This document shows positions 43,201 to 53,108 of a stretch of 64,000 nucleotides of DNA, one piece after another. Positions within the stretch are counted from its first letter, which is position 1, and the number at the start of each line of letters is the position of its first letter. The stretch lies in contig RPFO01000103.1 of the NCBI GenBank assembly GCA_009746045.1, forward strand, positions 579,070 to 643,069. Direction: 5' to 3'. The DNA comes from Mesostigma viride. Its lineage: Eukaryota > Streptophyta > Mesostigmatophyceae > Mesostigmatales > Mesostigmataceae. The notes beneath the pieces are model-generated. The model made no database searches and had not been told where the DNA came from. It saw only the letters and a program-made list of their open reading frames with translations. A program made the translations under genes and the position numbers.

Positions 43201-46200
43201 GAAGCATAGAATCAGAAAGAAACAGTCTAAGACAGGCTCATAGACCTGAATACATCCATACCAAAACAACCATTTAACAGGAGAACATCTGAAAAAAAGT
43301 CCTCTAAAACAAAAACTTCCTGGAGAAAAAGTCCCCTAAAGGCCAAGACTGTCCTGTAGAAAAGCTCCTCTAAACCTGTTTGAGGTGAGTGCAAGGGGCA
43401 TGCTAGCATGCCACTTTCTTGGACATCCGTTTTCGATACATGAGGCCTTAATTACCACAGAACATCCTGACCTACTTTCTTAAAGGACGTCCTGGTCTTA
43501 AACTTTGTTTTCTTTTTAAGCCCTTGCTTACCACAAATAGATCCACACCTAAACAAGCGTTGCACACGGTACGCAACGCGGAGGGGGCATGCTGCACTCT
43601 TCCACGTCCTTTAACCCGTGTTTTTTTACAACGCGATGTATCGCATTGTAGGGTTAGAAGGCGATGTATCGCGTTGTAATCTGACACGTGGCAGACACAG
43701 TAGATACGAGATTTTCGGTCTGAAACTGGGTGGACGGCCTCCTTACATCCCGTAGAACTCAAGAAAAAATCCTGGTATTTTTTGGTATTTTTTTTGTGAC
43801 AGCTGCAAACAAATATGTACCACTGAAATCAGGCATTTTCGCGGGACGAAGGCGAAGACGACGGCGATGGCCAGCGGCAGGTAGATCTCGCCAGTTTTCG
43901 CGCGAATTTCAGTGGCTGTTGGGTGGCACGACCATGATGATGCGTTCAAAGGTTGATGATTAGGTGTCTACGAGTTTGTTGAGGTACTGGGGCAAAGGAA
44001 GCATAGATTTTTCCAGTTTCTCAGCCAACTTGCATGCGGAAACCCTGGAAAGCGGCATACATATTATTACGGCAAGACTCGGGTCTGCTGCGGCACCATG
44101 CTTGGTATTTCCATGGTGTTTCGACTTCTTAACACATGTTTATTCATTCCGAACGCCCGGACTCTCGGCTAAACCGACATTTGTGCAGACTTTTATTGGG
44201 TAGCTCTGGGCATGATGGTGCCTGCAAATAGCATAAGGCGTGACCGTGGCTATTGCTACGGTATGCTGTATTTTCCTGGAAATGGCCTCTGCCACCGGCT
44301 CAATAGTGCTTGCAGGCGTAAGTATATCGTGTTTCTACCTAGTTTCTGCCAGTTTTCCACTTATTTCTACCGACCTCTGCCCAGCCTCTCTAAGACCGCC
44401 ATCCTACTCGACGTTGCTTGCATGTCAGCCATAGCAGGTTGCAGTTGTGCAGTATTTAGGTGCTGTATATGTCGTCAAGCCGTGCATATATCGTGAGGAT
44501 TGGATATTGATGGTTTACACTGCGTTGATTGTGCAAGAAGATCAGCTAGGTGCCCATAATCATGGTGTATAATCATGTGTTGTTAGCATCTTGCCACCAT
44601 TTGCTAGCATGCATTCCAGCGTCATCTTTGCCTGCATGTAAGCTCATGGATCACTCAACCTATCCACGCCTTGCATTACACATGCCTCTTTCTTTCAGTA
44701 TTGCACGCGTTATGGAATGAAAACCCAGCACCTGCCTTCCCACGAGGCATGTGCTCAACACGTTGTGAGAGTGGATGATGCTTTGGCTATGGCTGCCTGA
44801 TTCAGTCATATTAGGTCATCCAGCCATGATGTTTGATGCATGTTTGATGCTGTGTAACTTATAGAACACCTATTTTCAACGTTTTGACCCTCCTAGCTCA
44901 TTATGGCCCCATTTATGGGGCTCGTGTCGTTGCGTAATGTTGTGAAGGGCTCTCATTTTTCCCGCTGCGTTGTACTGCGCTGTGTTTGTGATGCTGATGA
45001 AAAATAGCTCCAGTGGCCCGATGGGCCTGAGTTTTGTTCCACAGAGCCTGCATATGTTGCCCATAGCTCGTGCAAGAAGCCAGATTTTGTTCATGAACCA
45101 TTTGTGAATAAGCACATGGCTTGTGACCTAGGGTCAAGAAATCGCGGTCATGGTCAGACCCCCCTGTATTCAAACCAAAGTATCTCTAAAATGAATCAGC
45201 ATTTTGTAGGTCTGAGTAGCTCAAAACATCCTTTGATTTATGGGCTTTCAGGATTATTAAAAAAAAATTCCCTAGATGTTATGACATGTTCTGGAAATAG
45301 CTCACAACGCAGTATATCGCGTTCTAAAAAAAAAAAAAACGGGTTAAAAAAGGTCCCTTTTTAATCGCTCCGACTAAGTGGGTTCGCGGATAATTGTGGC
45401 TGGAGTTTAGCACACGGAAATTTTGTGGGTCCGCCCTGTGCTTGTCCACCATCTGCATACCTTGCTCCATATCATATTAAGGAGGCAACCACCGCAGGCC
45501 AGAAATCCGTTACGATGCGAGACCAACAGAGGTGGTCGTCTATATACTACATGCAGCTAATGCCACATGTACTGGCAGGTGGGTGGTGTCGTTCTACCTA
45601 ATATACATCACCGGACTTCTGCCAAGTATATACATCACCGGACTTCTGCCTAAAATACCTCAACCACAGGAGGGGCGGTTCCGTCTTGCAAAGCTACCGG
45701 CCCCAGGCACCGCGGCATCACTACCTGCGGGAGGAAGACCCCGCTTTGAATTACCCACCTCGAGCTCCTACGCGCTTACTCACGTGCACCGTTTCGGGTT
45801 CATCAGCAGGGCAATCATCAGCGGGTACCAGCAGATGGTGCCGAGATGCACCCCCCCCCCCGCTACCATCTACTTGATGGATCAAACCATGGAATAACAA
45901 CCGAGATTCACCCACCCCGCCGCTACCATCTATTTCATGGATCAAACCATGGAATAACAACCGAGATGCACCCACCCCGCCGCTACCATCTAGTTGATGG
46001 ATCAAACCATGGAATAACAACTGAGATTCACCCACCCCGCCGCTACCATCTATTCCATAGCAAAACACTTTGCGTGATATGCTTTCCCGCCTATGCCATC
46101 GGTAATGGTCTTGGGGTCTGTGAAGACTGCCAAGGTCTCGGTGCGGTTTATCGGCAACCGGTTCGATAATAATTCATGGCAAACCATTAAATAACAGACT

Positions 46201-49200
46201 CTTGTCCTCACCTGTGCCGAGCTGTTCGTCAGGGGGTCAGTGAACAGTGCCCACGCACCGGTGCGGTTGACCGCGCTGCCATGGCTGGTGGGCGGGAAGT
46301 CCCAAATATTCGGCGGGAAGGGATAGCCCTCGCCCAAATACCCCGCCATGATGTGCTTCACGCCCTCCCACGTGACCGTGGCGTAGCCCAAGTTGTTATG
46401 AACGAGCATGTGGCGCCCCTGTAGCTGCCGCGCCAGGAGCCCCATGGCGCGCCCAGCGTGCTTCACGTTTGGTCCCACGTACAGCCGGCCCTTGAACTTA
46501 TCCAAGAACGCTTCGACGCTCGTGGCAGGGGTCTGCAGGTAGCCCAAGTAGAGCGGCTTGCCGGCCGCGGCCACCGAGCGCATTGCGGCGAGAATGGGCC
46601 CGTTGAGGTCGCCGATGTAGGCATCGAAGCTGATCACGCCGCGGTAGGAGGAGCTATTGACGGCGTCCGCGTATTCTGCAAGCTGCGGGAGGATCTGGAC
46701 GCTGTCAAACAAGGTCCTGTCAGTGGCACGGGCAACATGCAGGGCAAGGTTATCTAGGGAGAGGTGGGTGTTAGTAGTAATCATGATAAGTGGTTATATA
46801 AGGAGAGGCGCATGGATGTTGCGAAATCGCGTTCTGGCAGCCACTTGGGTAACGAGGACAATTAAGGAGATCGAGGGGGGCTCGGTGGGGGGCAATTGGG
46901 GGGGACATGGTAACTGGTGCAGAATGCTACTTAGCCAGTAACTCTCAATTCCGTTTCGTTGCAGCATACAGCAACAACATTGGCAGACAGATAAATTCTA
47001 GCCTATACTGCTATAGCAAATCTTTAAAAAATCACCCCCACTTGCCAAGATTGGACGAGTCTTCAGATCTCTTCTGTTTCATTTCGACAATATAGACGAT
47101 AGCGATATTGACATACAGATGAAATACAGAGTGTACGATCTACAACCTGCTTTATGATCTACCATTCATTATCACATCAGGATCTTATCTTCAGAAACGC
47201 AAACCATCAGACAACAGGCGTAAGAACCGACACAACCTGACCCTGTGGACAGAACAACCTTAATTCTCCAACCCCCTGCTGCTCACCATCGGAACGCTGA
47301 TCCCGGGAGGTCCCTTTCCGCGTCCACCATGCCCTGATAGAGGTGGTAGGACGAGAGCATCCTCTTGGCGACCGCGCCGACCACCTTGTACCGGACATCC
47401 GCGCGGTCAAAGCAGGGGCACCCCGAAGGAGCCCCCTGAACCAGGGTCACCGGGAGCACCCCCGGGTCCCCGCACACGGGGTTCCCTGCCGCACGGCACA
47501 CCTCGCGCTGCATGACCTCATCCGTCACCTGCACGACCTCAATACCAACGGGGCGAGGGCCCACCTGCATGACCTCAACACCAACGGGGCGAGGGCCCAG
47601 ATAAGCAAATCAAGGTAAGACAGCATACATACATAAGCATGTAAAGAAGAGCACGCTTCGGGAAAAAGAACCCTCCCCTCCCCTCCCCTCCCCTCCCCTC
47701 CCCTCCCCTCCCTCCCCTCCCCTCCCTCCCCTCCCCTCCCCTCCCCTCCCCTCCCCTCCCCTCCCCTCCCTCCTCCCTCCCCTCCCCTCCCCTCCCCTCC
47801 TCTCCCCTCCTCTCCCCTCCTCTCCCCTCCCCTCCCTCCCTCCCCTCCCCTCCCTCCCCTCCCCTCCCCTCCCCTCCCCTCCCCTCCCCTCCCCTCCCCT
47901 CCCTCCCCTCCCCTCCCCTCCCCTCCCCTCCTCCCCTCCCCTCCCCTCTTCTCTTCTGGTCCACCAAAAGTACCTGCTGGTGAAAACAAAATCCATAAAC
48001 ACAGCAACGAACAACTAATTTTGTGGATTGTATGGTAAGATATCTCAATTTGCGATAACAATGATGACCCTGCCAAACTTTATTTTACAAAACAGATTGA
48101 AATAGCTTGCATTTGTTAACTGGCAACTAAATTTAGGGTACGAGAAACCTTGGAACAAAACAGACACCACTAGCTCGCATTTGCTCACATTGATGGCTAA
48201 CAATAGGACACGAGAAATTTCGAGAAGAAAACCAATACTGTTGGACTATAGCTTATCATTAGCACCGTGGCTCCGAAACTTTGCAGGCGCTCGCGGGTGC
48301 TGAGCGCGGGGGCATGCTGGATGCATGAGAGGGCACCAATGCATGTGAGATAGGGTGGTTAAACTCACCGGCTCTGCCCCCTGGCCGTAGATGGTTACTG
48401 CGGTCTCTATGTCAGACGTGACCATCTGGCCGTTGCGGTGCTCCACGGATGCCAGCGCCAGCGCCAGGTACCCCTGGGTGTACACGGCGAGATCCACTGC
48501 CAGCACGCGCTGGCCTGCACGGATGTCCGCCAGCACCTCGAACGATGTCTCGTACACGACGACGATGATGCTGGCGCCTGCGGGAAGGGACGCCCTCACG
48601 CTCCGATACGTGGCAATGTCTTCAACCAGGATAGCAAAGTGGCGCCCTGCACGGCCCTCCAGGATGTTCCTCACAACGCTGTCGAGGTTGGCAGAAAGCA
48701 CAGGGAGCACGTCGGCCGTCCTGCCTGCCTCCAGGAATGCGGCCTGTGCCAGCCGGCACCGGCTAGGCCACCGCGAGTCGTCAAGCGATAGGATGATGCA
48801 CTCCAAGTGGTCGACCCCTTGGCTGATCAGCGTGGCTGTGAGCATGGTCGCGAGCGCGGCTTCGTCGGGGCCGATGTAGCGGATAGAGGCACGGATGGGG
48901 CCACCCAAGGAGGAGTCGAACCTTTGGAGGCTCTGGACAAGGTCGGGGTCTCCCCCCCCCACGAGGTAGATGGGGATACCAGCAGCGTTGGCGGCGATGA
49001 AGGACGCGGTGAGCTGTCGATGACCAAAAGAGGACCCGGAGAGAAGGAAAGAAGCGAGCAGGGCGAGAGAGTGTTTTCATTCCCAGGTAGCGGGGATCAC
49101 AATCAAGAAAGAAGGACCGAACGAGAGCCCGGGGAGAAGAAAGAAGGAGGGCAAGCGGGCCACGACATCCGATGATGTTGCATGCGTGTGCGCGAGGGTA

Positions 49201-51224
49201 GCTGACTATAGTATGGTTCATAGAGTATGCATACATAAGCACGACGATTCAAAAGGGAGGGTACAGGAATAGGGGTAGGGGTAGGGGATATACACGACGA
49301 TTCAAAAGGGGGGGTATACAGGAATCGGGTTGGGGATAGGGGCAGGAATAGAGGTAGGGGCAGGAATTGAGGTAGGGGTCGGGGTACGGGTAGGATTAGG
49401 GGCACTAGGGGTAGGGGTAGGGGTATCGGTAGGGTACAGAAATAGGGGTAGGGGTAGGAAATAGGGAAACAAAATGGCTCTAGAAGTGCTAAATCTACAT
49501 AGCCTTTACCGAACCGATGGGTGCTGAGTGAGTTGAGGGCAGGCAGAACAAACTGGGTTGGGGACGTTCCAGATGGGCCATGCGCTGCAAGCGATACATT
49601 ATTGCATGTACTGCAAGCGACTGCCTTAAACCCGTTCTGCTGCATTGAGGTACTCCCTCGGAGCCATTGCCCTGAAGGCAACTCTGTCCAAGTCATTAGT
49701 TTCATTGCAAGCAAGGCCTGGAAGTCCTGGCACTACCGCCCTACTCAGCTGCAACGCCGCCGCACCATGCAAGCGACCCCCTTCACGTTAGTATGCTGCG
49801 CGCGACCACCTCACGTCCGAAGCCATATTGCACCGTGCAAGTGGCTGCCGAATGATCAACTCAGTGTGCTGCGAGAGATGGCCTCACCTGGTCGCTGTCG
49901 AGCGACGCCACGATGCCAGCTGTCCCCGCCTGGATCTCGGCATCGAGAAAGGTAGCTGCGTCTCTCACCTAGGGCAAGGCAAGGCAACGCAATCGGTGGA
50001 AAAGTAGTACCAGAAAACCAACAGAGAGGAATGGGACGAGGGAGGGAGGGAGGGAGGGAGGGAGGGAGGGAGGGAGGGAGGGAGGGAGGGAGGGAGGGAG
50101 GGAGGGAGGGAGGGAGGGAGGGAGGGAGGGAGGGAGGGAGGGAGGGAGGGAGGGAGGGAGGGAGGGAGGAGGGAGGGAGGGAGGGAGGGAGGGAGGGAGG
50201 GAGGGAGGGAGGGAGGGGGGGGAGGGAGGGGGAGGGAGGGAGGGAGGGAGGGAGGGAGGGAGGGAGGGAGGGAGATAGGTAGGTAGGGAGGGAGGGAGGG
50301 AGGGAGGGAGGGAGGGAGGGAGGGAGGGAGGGAGGGAGGGAGGGAGGGAGGGAGGGAGGGAGGGAGGGAGGGAGGGAGGGAGGGAGGGAGGGAGGGAGGG
50401 AGGGAGGGAGGGAGGGAGGGAGGGAGGGAGGGAGGGAGGGAGGGAGGGAGATAGGGAGGGAGGGAGGGAGGGAGGGAGGGAGGGAGGGAGGGAGGGAGGG
50501 AGGGAGGGAGGGAGGGAGGGAGGGAGGGAGGGAGGGAGGGAGGGAGGGAGGGAGGGAGGGAGGGAGGGAGGGAGGGAGGGAGGGAGGGAGGGAGGGAGGG
50601 AGGGAGGGAGGGAGGGAGGGAGGGAGGGAGGGAGGGAGGGAGGGAGGGAGGGAGGGTGGAAGGGAGGGAGGGAGGGAGGAAGGAAGGGAGGAAGGGAGGA
50701 AGGGAGGAAATGCGTATATGTCTAGATCTCCAAGGTTAGTTACTACAGCACTGAGCACCAACGGCGCGCTAACCTTCGATATTGCGCGCCCAAAGTAAAG
50801 TTTTGGGATCCCTAAGAAAGCCTTATTTGGGAGGAAACGTGAGTTGCGGGACACACGTCGCCATATATGGACGTTTCTGATCGAGTACGTAATGTTGCAT
50901 CGAACTGCTTACGCTGGAGTTGTCGCCGTCGGCACTGTAATTGTACGCACTCAGCTGAAGCCCACGGTCACGAGCTGCTTGAAGGACGCCAGCACGAAGT
51001 TGGCCCCCAGTACTGCTCGTTTGCGAACGAAAATGCGTAAATACTAAGGAGAATCGGGCAGTGCGTCGATCCACGCATGGGCAGAAAAGCGTGGCGTTCC
51101 TGGCGCTGGCCGGTGCCGCCGCGAGCTGATGAGGCCATCCTACAACCAACTGAGCGAGAAATAGCGCACAGCAGTATGCGCAGTAGTAAGGGCATGATTT
51201 TAGTGAATGTCGCAGGGCCACCAT
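30611..51224 (-). CDS. receptor-type class III nucleotidyl cyclase, copy A (12 exons)
   Basis: Inferred exons, high to low: 51224-50913, 49968-49888, 49013-48369, 47564-47287, 46753-46212, 42918-42625, 41800-41194, 39423-39350, 36046-35405, 34484-33988, 33210-32985, 31264-30611 (about 1,617 codons). All but one junction agree in phase at GT/AG sites. Order: signal peptide, two periplasmic-binding-like domains, EGF-like module, membrane span, two cyclase homology domains, Ser/Arg-rich tail. The protein should sit in the plasma or ciliary membrane, sensing a ligand outside and making (or regulating) cAMP or cGMP inside. ATP or GTP preference cannot be read. The exon 4 to 5 junction as drawn gives TG|A TAA, so a small exon may be missing there or the gene may be broken. 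Both catalytic domains have degenerate metal sites. Confidence 0.8.
31265..32984 (-). other. intron 11, copy A, with LINE-type tail
   Basis: It contains a minus-oriented hairpin plus TTAAT tail (31322-31410), shared with copy B at 55950-56040. At 32185-32350 there are three units of a 61-bp repeat (GATAGTAG..ACAGGTTC..GGCGTGGTGATA). Confidence 0.75.
32985..33210 (-). CDS. copy A exon 11: core of cyclase domain 2
   Basis: [35 protein letters not shown] (Asn and Arg of the transition-state pair present) and [19 protein letters not shown]. It ends YKLK|GTACGG. An imperfect second copy of the exon end lies 40 bases downstream in the intron. Confidence 0.85.
33988..34484 (-). CDS. copy A exon 10: linker and start of cyclase domain 2
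   Basis: [13 protein letters not shown] closes domain 1. [15 protein letters not shown] begins domain 2 with Met-Arg where the first metal Asp should be. [20 protein letters not shown] aligns with the second metal strand and has Asn at the Asp position. Confidence 0.8.
34540..35070. repeat. two minisatellites in intron 9, copy A
   Basis: About five units of a 57-bp repeat (TTGGTTTGAGGC..TAGAGTGGAG) occupy 34540-34770. About nine units of a 27-bp repeat (GCAGGGCACCGAATAAGGG) occupy 34850-35060. Copy B has only one or two units of each (59473-59660). Confidence 0.85.
35405..36046 (-). CDS. copy A exon 9: cyclase homology domain 1
   Basis: [64 protein letters not shown] and [12 protein letters not shown] follow the class III order. 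The second metal position (usually Asp in EGDSF) is Asn, and the N-x3-R transition-state pair is not conserved. About 50 residues of His/Ser-rich insert ([10 protein letters not shown]) separate the halves. Confidence 0.8.
36185..36590 (+). mobile_element. non-autonomous element with LINE-A type tail, copy A only
   Basis: It is absent from copy B at the matching place (61075). The end carries CACGTGACACAGTCACGTG and TTAATAAATTAATTA. Its body shares GCACCCACAG and the Cys-type CTGCCC..CTCC..GCTGTGTA segment with the copy-B-specific insert at 61729-61955. Confidence 0.65.
36702..38812. mobile_element. tandem 555-bp unit, second unit split by a 1-kb insert
   Basis: The unit starting ACATTTCTTGTTTT (36702) and ending near GAGC.AAGCTCAA (about 37250) restarts at 37257. 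It breaks off at 37441 and resumes at about 38480, ending at 38812. The block is absent from copy B. The 1.04-kb insert (37441-38479) has no recognisable gene. The family is unknown. LTR-like direct repeats of a small retroelement are one possibility. Confidence 0.6.
38940..39160. repeat. TCCGAGTATATA repeats, intron 8 copy A
   Basis: About ten variants of TCCGAGTATATAGGCA. The counterpart in copy B is 61200-61350. Confidence 0.85.
39350..39423 (-). CDS. copy A exon 8: first strand of cyclase domain 1
   Basis: 74 bases in phase with both neighbours. Joined to exon 7 it gives [13 protein letters not shown], the F/V-x-D-I/V-x-G metal-binding motif of class III cyclases. It ends KKAVEVFQA before GTACAC. 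Confidence 0.7.
39537..41140 (+). repeat. 1.6-kb G-rich minisatellite, intron 7 copy A
   Basis: Successive blocks of GGGC, GGGT, GGTT, GGGTGGTT, GGCAGGTA, GGCGGGTA and GTCAGGTA units. The plus strand is G-rich, so the transcript is C-rich. The long apparent Gly/Trp/Val frames are by-products. Copy B has only about 90 bases of related sequence (62040-62130). Confidence 0.95.
41194..41800 (-). CDS. copy A exon 7: EGF-like module and membrane span
   Basis: [18 protein letters not shown] and [12 protein letters not shown] lead to an EGF-like CSGHGACQF ... [12 protein letters not shown]. The single transmembrane helix is [21 protein letters not shown] short cytoplasmic stretch ends VLVM. The donor ATGG|GTCAGT is weaker than the GTGAGT of copy B. 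Confidence 0.8.
41944..42060. repeat. about 37-bp tandem repeat, three units
   Basis: GGGGTTGAGGCTGAGATGATAC-like units (with variation) in intron 6. Confidence 0.75.
42185..42485. repeat. (CCCTCCCT)n tract, intron 6
   Basis: 300 bases of C/T only. The gene strand is all purine. Confidence 0.95.
42625..42918 (-). CDS. copy A exon 6: periplasmic-binding-like domain 2, second half
   Basis: 98 codons, phase 0 to 0: [39 protein letters not shown] and [16 protein letters not shown] before CAG|GTAAGC. Asn-Leu-Thr is a potential N-glycosylation site. Confidence 0.75.
43615..45343 (+). mobile_element. piggyBac-like element PB2 in intron 5
   Basis: It is bounded by TTAA (43611-43614, 45344-45347) with termini CCCGTGTTTTTTTACAACGC and, inverted at the right end, a CCCG-plus-T-run. 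The palindrome ACAACGCGAT-GT-ATCGCGTTGT occurs in two imperfect copies inside the left end, and a related one sits inside the right. No transposase is seen. It is nearly the same sequence as 51961-54472 in reverse orientation without the LINE. Confidence 0.75.
45840..46060. repeat. 60-bp tandem repeat, four units
   Basis: CCGAGATGCACCCACCCCGC followed by ATGGATCAAACCATGGAATA, repeated in intron 5. Confidence 0.9.
46212..46753 (-). CDS. copy A exon 5: periplasmic-binding-like domain 2, first half
   Basis: [58 protein letters not shown] and [20 protein letters not shown] fit a second type I binding fold. It ends [17 protein letters not shown]. Confidence 0.8.
47287..47564 (-). CDS. copy A exon 4: Cys-containing linker
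   Basis: [13 protein letters not shown] and [20 protein letters not shown] give four cysteines. [15 protein letters not shown] follows before the donor ATG|GTGAGC. A 36-bp duplicate of the exon start lies just upstream (to about 47600), so the acceptor could be either copy. Confidence 0.65.
47670..47955. repeat. (CCCCT)n tract, intron 3
   Basis: About 285 bases of C/T only. The transcript strand is purine. Confidence 0.95.
48369..49013 (-). CDS. copy A exon 3: periplasmic-binding-like domain 1
   Basis: 215 codons, phase 0 to 0. [54 protein letters not shown] and [20 protein letters not shown] have the alternating strand/helix pattern of the LacI/ribose-binding type I fold. A run of nine Gs at the GGG-Asp turn is read in frame. 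Confidence 0.8.
49250..49460. repeat. imperfect GGGGTA repeats, intron 2
   Basis: TAGGGG/TAGGGGC/CGGGGT variants. Not a regular telomere motif. Confidence 0.85.
49888..49968 (-). CDS. copy A exon 2
   Basis: 27 codons in phase 0 on both sides ([20 protein letters not shown] then ASLDSDQ), between CTAG| and CAG|GTGAGG. It supplies the strand before the ligand cleft. Confidence 0.7.
50036..50710. repeat. (GGGA)n tract of about 670 bp, intron 1
   Basis: Nearly uninterrupted GGGA/GGAG, with a few breaks (50170, 50215-50230, 50275, 50450). The long Ser/Pro frames on the other strand are artefacts. Confidence 0.95.
50913..51224 (-). CDS. copy A exon 1: signal peptide and start of ectodomain
   Basis: [11 protein letters not shown] leads into a hydrophobic [13 protein letters not shown] segment and a likely cleavage near [20 protein letters not shown] and [20 protein letters not shown] then look like strand and helix 1 of a type I periplasmic-binding fold. 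The donor is AGC|GTAAGC. The upstream start is not proven. Confidence 0.65.
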
Positions 51225-51956
51225 GCTGTGACTGGCAGTTATAATCTGATCCGCGGTCTACTGTCTAGTACAGCTCGACCTTGCAGATCATGGCGCCTGA
51301 AGCTATTCGTGCATGCACATATATGTAATCTAGCCGCCCAGCCCACCCTCGACTAATTTCCACGCACAGCGATACCTGCATTTTAATCTGACAATGATTG
51401 CAAGCCTGCCTGGGGTGGACAATGAATGAATGGCGCCACTGCTGATCCCCATCATCTACCGTAGTCTTATATGTGTACGCTTAATTATCGTACGAGGGCT
51501 TTTAGCGATTTTTGTTACGCGTACGGGGTTTTGGGGATTTTTTCTTAGTGTACGTAGGTATATCGTAAGGGTATATCGTAGGTATATTTGGGAGACAGTA
51601 CCCTAGGGGCAACATATGGAGGCCCCTCATACGTATATCGTAGCATCTGAGGGTGATATCTTGGGATGTACGAGGCCGGAAGGAGGTTTTTTTTCGGCCT
51701 GTACGGGGTCGATTCGTACATAATTAGGCGTACTGATATAAGAGCCACTACGGTATCACATCGATATCGCAGGCGCAACTGTATACTGGAGCCTCCCGCT
51801 TCTTATACGGTGAATAAACGAATTTACACCGGGAAGGTCGCCCATGTGGCGTGCCAGCTGTCACCGACAATAATTATCTCCGTTTACAGGCATTCACGCC
51901 TTAACTTGGGTTCGAGGGTTTCTTGGGGTCAACCCAACTTAAGGCGTGAACCCAAC
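51225..51956. other. upstream region of copy A, no gene recognised
   Basis: The first few hundred bases are the presumed 5' flank and promoter. CGTACGG/TATATCGTA-rich sequence follows (51470-51730), resembling the subterminal repeats of hAT-like element 2. A 20-bp-stem hairpin lies at 51893-51950 (19 of 20 pairs, TTCACGCC at the base). Confidence 0.5.
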
Positions 51957-53108
51957 TTAACCCGTGTTTTTTTAATTAGAACGCGATATATCGCGTAGTA
52001 AGCTTTTCTTAGAACGCGTATAGCACCTAAGGAAAAAATTTTTTCATGGTCATGTATATACTTTCCTGAAAGCCCATAAATCAAAGGATGTTTTGAGCTA
52101 CTCAGACCTACAAAATGCTGATTCATTAGAGAGATACACTGGTTTGAATACAGGGGGGTCTGACCATGACCGCGATTTCTTGACCCTAGGTCACAAGTCA
52201 TGTGCTTATTCACAAATGGTTCATGAAAAAAATCTGGCTTCTTGCACGAGCTATGGGCAACATATGCAGGCTCTGTGAAACAAAACTCAGGCCCATTGGG
52301 CCACTGGAGCTATTTTTCATTAGCATCACAATTACAACGCAGTACAACGCAGTGGGAAACATGAGAGCCCTTCACAACATTACGCAACGACACGGGCCCC
52401 ATAAACGGGGCCATAGTGAGCTTGGAGGGTCAAAACGTTGAAAATAGGTGTTGTATAAGTTATACTGCATCAAACATGCATCAAACATCATGACTGGATG
52501 ACCTAATATGACTGAATCAGGCAGCCATAGCCAAAGCATCATCCACTCTCACAACGTGTTGAGCACATGCCTCGTGGGAAGGCAGGTGCTGGGTTTTCAT
52601 TCCATAACGCGTGCAATACTGAAAGAAAGAGGCATGTGTAATGCAAGGCTTGGATAGGTTGAGTGATCCATGAGCTTACATGCAGGCAAAGATGACGCTG
52701 GAATGCATGCTAGCAAATGGTGGCAAGATGCTAACAACACATGATTATACACCATGATTATGGGCACCTAGCTGATCTTCTTGCACAATCAACGCAGTAT
52801 AAACCATCAACATCCAATCCTCACGATATATGCACGGCTTGACGACGTATACAGCACCTAAATACTGCACAACTGCAACCTGCTATGGCTGACATGCAAG
52901 CAACGTCGAGTAGGATGGCGGTCTTAGAGAGGCTGGGCAGAGGTCGGTAGAAATAAGTGGAAAACAGGCAGAAACTAGGTAGAAACACGATATACTTACG
53001 CCTGCAAGCACTATTGAGCCGGTGGCAGAGGCCATTTCCAGGAAAATACAGCATACCGTAGCAATAGCCACGGTCACGCCTTACGCTATTTGCAGGCACC
53101 ATCATGCC

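Noticed and set aside
44212-44496. 94-codon frame also present at 52821-53135
   Set aside because: Shared because both loci are copies of the same piggyBac-like element. Cys-rich but with no family match; a competing frame is also open in both.
47525-48076. Gly/Glu/Arg-rich frames
   Set aside because: By-products of the (CCCCT)n tract in intron 3.
49250-49460. Possible telomeric repeat (TAGGGG-like)
   Set aside because: Irregular units inside an intron, and not the TTTTAGGG type expected for this group of algae.
49856-50854. 332-codon Ser/Pro/Leu protein on the minus strand
   Set aside because: It is the (GGGA)n tract read through; only the 27-codon exon 2 at its edge (49888-49968) is credible coding sequence.
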